Source: an uncultured Actinomyces sp. (GTDB lineage Bacteria; Actinomycetota; Actinomycetes; Actinomycetales; Actinomycetaceae). From it: a stretch of DNA of 8,962 nucleotides. Below, one piece after another: positions 6,291-8,962 of the stretch. Made by a program: the position numbers and the translations under genes. Where the stretch lies: assembly GCA_900556405.1 (NCBI GenBank), contig USPB01000079.1:1-8962 (forward strand). Reading direction: 5' to 3'. Each line of letters begins with the position of its first letter. Position 1 is the first letter of the stretch. The notes beneath the pieces are model-generated. The model had not been told where the DNA came from and did no database searches. It saw only the letters and a list, made by a program, of their open reading frames with translations.

Positions 6291-7963
6291 GCGCGGGCCT
6301 CCTCGTTCGCAGCGGATTGGACGTCGATGACGACATCGGCGGCTTCCATCATCGCCGCTCGGTGAGCAATGACGATGACGGTACGCCCTTCCTCGCGCAT
6401 GGCGTCAATGGCACGTACGACCGTTTCTTCGCTGAGGGCATCGAGATGTGCGGTCGGCTCATCGAGGATGACGACCTGAGAGTGGGCAGCCAGAGCGCGC
6501 GTGAGAGCCAGGCGCTGGCGCTGACCGACGGACAGTCCGATACCGCCCGACCCGATCGCGGTGTTCCATCCGTTGGGCGTGGCAGCAAGGACGGCATCAA
6601 AGCCCGTCGCAGCCGCCGCCGCGTCGAGTTCTGGAAGGGACAGCCCGCCCATATTGTCCAGGATCGTTCCAGGCACGAGGGTGGGGGATTGGGGTACCCA
6701 GGAGATCTGCTCACGCCACGCGGACGGGGAGAAATCCGCCAGGGTGGCCTCATCGTGCGTGCGTGACGAGCCTGACGGACGCAGGAGAATACGGCCCGCA
6801 TCCGGCGTCATATCGGCGAGGAGACAGGCAACAATCGTCGATTTGCCGGCGCCCGAGGGACCCGACAGGGCCGTCACTGCCCCGGGACGAATAACCCCGC
6901 TCGTCGGGCTTGGTGCCCACGCTCCACGTGCCCGAACACCGACGCCGTCAAGGACGATCTCCGTGCGTGACATATCGGGGCACGCAGCGCTACCGGGCGA
7001 ATTGACCGATGCGGCCTCCTCGATGATGTCGAATGCGGCGCGCGAGGCCGTGACACCGTTCGCGGACGCGTGGAACTGCGCGCCCACCTGGCGCAGCGGC
7101 TCAAAGACCTCGGGCGCGAGCATAATGACAGCGAGGCCGTGGAACAGTGAGATATTGCCGAACACGAGACGCATACCGACCTCGACGGCCACGAGAGCCA
7201 CCGACAGGGTCGTGAGAAACTCCAGGACGCCGCCGGAGAGGAAAGCGACGCGCAGCGTGGCCATCGTGGCCTTCGTGTTTGCGTCTCCAAGTGCACGCAG
7301 GTGGGCGCGTGGCGCCTTTTCTCGGCCGAGTGCGCGCAGCGTCGGCAGGCCGGACATGAGGTCAAGGAGCTGGGCGGTCAAACGTTTCATGGAAGCGAGC
7401 TTGTCCTCGGAAGCCGCCTGCGTGAAACGCCCGATCAGAATCATGAAGATGGGAATCAGGGGGATGACGACGAGCGCGATCAGCGCCGACCAGAAGTCGA
7501 GGAAGAGAATCACGCCCAGAGCTGCCGGGGTCACGGTGCAGACGAGGACCAGCTGAGGCAGGAAGGAGATGAAATAGGGACGCAGGTCTTCGAGTCCAGT
7601 CGACAGGAGAGTCGTCGTCTCCGCACCGTTCGTTGCCCTCCAGCGCGGGCCCAGCGTGATGCTGGCATCGACAACGCGTCCGCGTAGTTCACAGACAGCT
7701 GCAGCCGCCGCGCGCGTGCTGACCGCCTCGCGGGCAGCAACGACAAGAGCGCGACAGGCGAAAACGCCCGCGATAGCGCCGATGGCAGGGAGAACATCGC
7801 GCAGGGTGGCCCTTCCTGAGACGACAGGGGAGAGGGCTGCAGAAATGAGCAGCGCTTGGGCGAGCACCAACAACGCGGTGATCGTTCCGAGCAATGCTGT
7901 GACGGCGATAGGACCGCGGGCTGAGCGGGCGTAACGCAACAAACGAGGATCAAAGGGACGCAC
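6287..7963 (-). CDS. cydD: Thiol reductant ABC exporter subunit CydD
   Basis: A 558-residue ABC half-transporter that forms the heterodimer with CydC. The start MRPFDPRLLRYARSARG is typical of actinobacterial CydD. Membrane segments lie around 17-45, 55-80, 130-180 and 240-285, including LIALVVIPLIPIFMILIGRF in the core. The ATPase domain carries Walker A GPSGAGKST (368-376), Q-loop Gln425 in SWVPQSP, signature LSVGQRQRLALTRAL (477-491), Walker B VVILDEPTAHLD (497-508) and switch His534. The signature has Val instead of the usual Gly in LSGGQ. The start is a GTG at 7963; the frame upstream reaches a TGA at 7991-7993 without another start codon. No clear Shine-Dalgarno precedes it, unlike the next two genes. 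A 118-bp gap with a hairpin separates it from cydB. Confidence 0.94.
   Translation of the reverse strand: MRPFDPRLLRYARSARGPIAVTALLGTITALLVLAQALLISAALSPVVSGRATLRDVLPAIGAIAGVFACRALVVAAREAVSTRAAAAAVCELRGRVVDASITLGPRWRATNGAETTTLLSTGLEDLRPYFISFLPQLVLVCTVTPAALGVILFLDFWSALIALVVIPLIPIFMILIGRFTQAASEDKLASMKRLTAQLLDLMSGLPTLRALGREKAPRAHLRALGDANTKATMATLRVAFLSGGVLEFLTTLSVALVAVEVGMRLVFGNISLFHGLAVIMLAPEVFEPLRQVGAQFHASANGVTASRAAFDIIEEAASVNSPGSAACPDMSRTEIVLDGVGVRARGAWAPSPTSGVIRPGAVTALSGPSGAGKSTIVACLLADMTPDAGRILLRPSGSSRTHDEATLADFSPSAWREQISWVPQSPTLVPGTILDNMGGLSLPELDAAAAATGFDAVLAATPNGWNTAIGSGGIGLSVGQRQRLALTRALAAHSQVVILDEPTAHLDALSEETVVRAIDAMREEGRTVIVIAHRAAMMEAADVVIDVQSAANEEARA
6298..6304 (-). promoter_or_regulatory. 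Shine-Dalgarno GAGGAGG of cydC
   Basis: GAGGAGG on the minus strand stands 7 bases before the cydC ATG at 6290, within the last codons of cydD. It fixes the start at the ATGA overlap and indicates coupled translation of the two exporter halves. Confidence 0.85.
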
Positions 7964-7992
7964 GTATCTATTGTGCCCGAAAAAGCCGTGTC

Positions 7993-8021
7993 ATGGGCCA
8001 AAGGTCCCCGGCCTGGCCCGT
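7993..8021 (-). repeat. Second, weaker inverted repeat in the cydB-cydD gap
   Basis: GGGCCA (7995-8000) and TGGCCC (8014-8019) form a 6-bp stem, extendable by a G-U and an A-T pair, with a 13-base GC-rich loop. On the minus strand it is followed about 10 bases later by CTTTTTC, then the cydD GTG. It may be part of the leader structure of cydD or a weak terminator with a displaced T-run. Confidence 0.35.
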
Positions 8022-8035
8022 CTGACGCACACGAA

Positions 8036-8068
8036 TGCGCCCGGCCCCTGAATGAGGGACCGGGCGCA
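8036..8068 (-). terminator. Hairpin directly after cydB: terminator or mRNA processing/stability element
   Basis: Nine bases TGCGCCCGG (8036-8044) pair with 8060-8068; after one C/A mismatch, CCCT (8046-8049) pairs with AGGG (8055-8058) around a 5-base loop. It starts 13 bp past the cydB stop. On the minus strand the downstream sequence TTCGTGTGCG has no run of T, so termination would be partial at best. It may set different levels of cydAB and cydDC or protect the cydAB message 3' end. Confidence 0.6.
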
Positions 8069-8081
8069 TCAGTCGAGGAGG

Positions 8082-8962
8082 TCAGCCAGCGAGGAAGTTC
8101 TCGCCGACGCGCACCTTCTTCAGGAGCAGACCCGTCTGGGTCTCGACGTCCTGCTCGCTCACGCGAGCGCGGAACATCCAGTAGGACCAGAAGACGTAGA
8201 CCAGAACGATCGGCAGCAGGCAGACAGTGACGATCGTCATCACGGTCAGCGTCGCGGTCGTCGACGAGGCTTGATCGATCGTCAGCGAGTACGCCGGATT
8301 GATCGACGACTTCTGAACAGCGGGAGCCATCGACGAGAAGACCCACGCAACCGTGCCAGCAATCGCAACGGCGGACGCCGCGAAGGACCAGCCCTCATGA
8401 CGCAGCGACGCCTGCGACATGGCGGCCGAGGCGATAATCGCCAGCGCCGCAACCACGAGTGGGATCCACGCCAGGACGTTCGTCGTGTAGGCGAACTGGC
8501 CCCAAATCAGCCATGCGGCCGCAAGAACGGTCGCGCCGATCGTAGCGGGAGCTGCGATCGCGTTGGCGCGCTCGCGGACCTCGCCCGTCGTCTTCAGGGC
8601 CAGGAACTGCGCACCGTGAGCCAGGCAGACGGCCAGGACAGCCAGGCCGCCCAGGATCGTATACGGGGTCAGCAGCGAGAAGAAACCGCCCGTGAGCTGG
8701 TGGGTCGCGCTCGCAAGGGACTGATCCACCAGGGTCGGATCGATGACGGTGCCGGTGGCAACGTCAACGACCTCGATGCGCATGCCCTGGACGAAGTTAG
8801 CGAAGGCAACACCGAGCAGAATCGGGACGAGCCACGCGCTGATCGTGTGCGCCCAGTCCCACGCGTGACGCCACTTGTCGGTGGCGACCTTCGAACGCCA
8901 CTCGAGCGCCATGACGCGGATGATCAGGCAGACGAGGATCAGGAACAGGGCGAGGTACATGC
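8082..8962 (-). CDS. cydB: Cytochrome bd quinol oxidase subunit II CydB, N-terminus outside window
   Basis: The frame runs off the end of the window. The Met at 8960 is internal, because CydB normally has two further N-terminal membrane segments and the visible part begins in the conserved stretch ending IRVMALEWRSK. About 292 residues are visible, with roughly seven hydrophobic segments (about 1-19, 41-58, 99-125, 137-155, 163-182, 192-211 and 234-263). The late motif NPAYSLTIDQASS, followed by TLTVMTIVTVCLLPIVLVY and WSYWMFRARV, is typical of the family. CydB is the integral membrane partner of the heme subunit CydA in the high-affinity, proton-pump-free terminal oxidase that reduces oxygen with quinol electrons. 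CydA would be encoded just upstream. The downstream order cydD, cydC matches the cydABDC layout. The protein ends ENFLAG. Confidence 0.95.
   Translation of the reverse strand, partial: MYLALFLILVCLIIRVMALEWRSKVATDKWRHAWDWAHTISAWLVPILLGVAFANFVQGMRIEVVDVATGTVIDPTLVDQSLASATHQLTGGFFSLLTPYTILGGLAVLAVCLAHGAQFLALKTTGEVRERANAIAAPATIGATVLAAAWLIWGQFAYTTNVLAWIPLVVAALAIIASAAMSQASLRHEGWSFAASAVAIAGTVAWVFSSMAPAVQKSSINPAYSLTIDQASSTTATLTVMTIVTVCLLPIVLVYVFWSYWMFRARVSEQDVETQTGLLLKKVRVGENFLAG

Noticed and set aside
6561..7556. 331-codon open frame on the plus strand opposite cydD
   Set aside because: Low-complexity Arg/Ser/Ala/Thr-rich product without motifs; the opposite strand carries all CydD signature motifs in order.
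7964..8035. A promoter or Rex-type operator for cydD in the gap
   Set aside because: TTGTG at 7971 and CGTGTCA at 7987-7993 loosely recall half sites, but spacing and symmetry do not fit the Rex consensus, and I could not find a -35/-10 pair with correct spacing.

Overview
The window comes from a high-GC Gram-positive bacterium. GC-rich third codon positions, a cydABDC-type locus and a modular secreted glycosidase ending in GW-type wall-binding repeats suggest an Actinomyces/Schaalia-like actinobacterium of a mucosal surface. The genus is an inference from gene content and style; no 16S or other marker is present.

Layout. Positions 1-2786 (+ strand) hold the 3' part of a large gene for a secreted, multidomain alpha-L-fucosidase: the end of a GH29 catalytic region, beta-sandwich domains, an Ig-like domain, a fucose-lectin-like F5/8 type C domain, a second Ig-like domain, a Pro/Asp/Thr linker and a C-terminal array of choline-binding-type repeats. 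Its 5' end lies outside the window. A strong hairpin at 2829-2869 separates it from the convergent genes on the minus strand.

Everything from 8962 down to 2893 is on the minus strand and reads as the distal part of a cytochrome bd operon, in transcription order cydB (N-terminus outside the window), cydD, cydC, then a GAF-GAF sensor histidine kinase. The cydD/cydC and cydC/kinase junctions are both ATGA stop-start overlaps preceded by good Shine-Dalgarno sequences, so the three genes are probably translationally coupled. The cydB/cydD junction differs: it is 118 bp long, carries a strong hairpin just after cydB, and leads to a GTG start with no clear ribosome binding site.

How the genes work together. 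CydB is subunit II of the high-affinity quinol oxidase; subunit CydA is expected just upstream, outside the window. CydDC is the heterodimeric ABC exporter of thiols (cysteine/glutathione) needed for bd oxidase assembly. The kinase has the architecture of the mycobacterial DevS/DosS family and sits in the same transcription unit, so it may sense redox or gas status and control respiration. However, the heme-ligand histidine expected in its first GAF domain appears to be missing, and no response regulator is encoded in the window. The fucosidase is a separate carbohydrate-harvesting function that only shares the convergent terminator region. I saw no RNA gene, CRISPR array, insertion sequence or phage feature, and no gene-free stretch longer than 118 bp.
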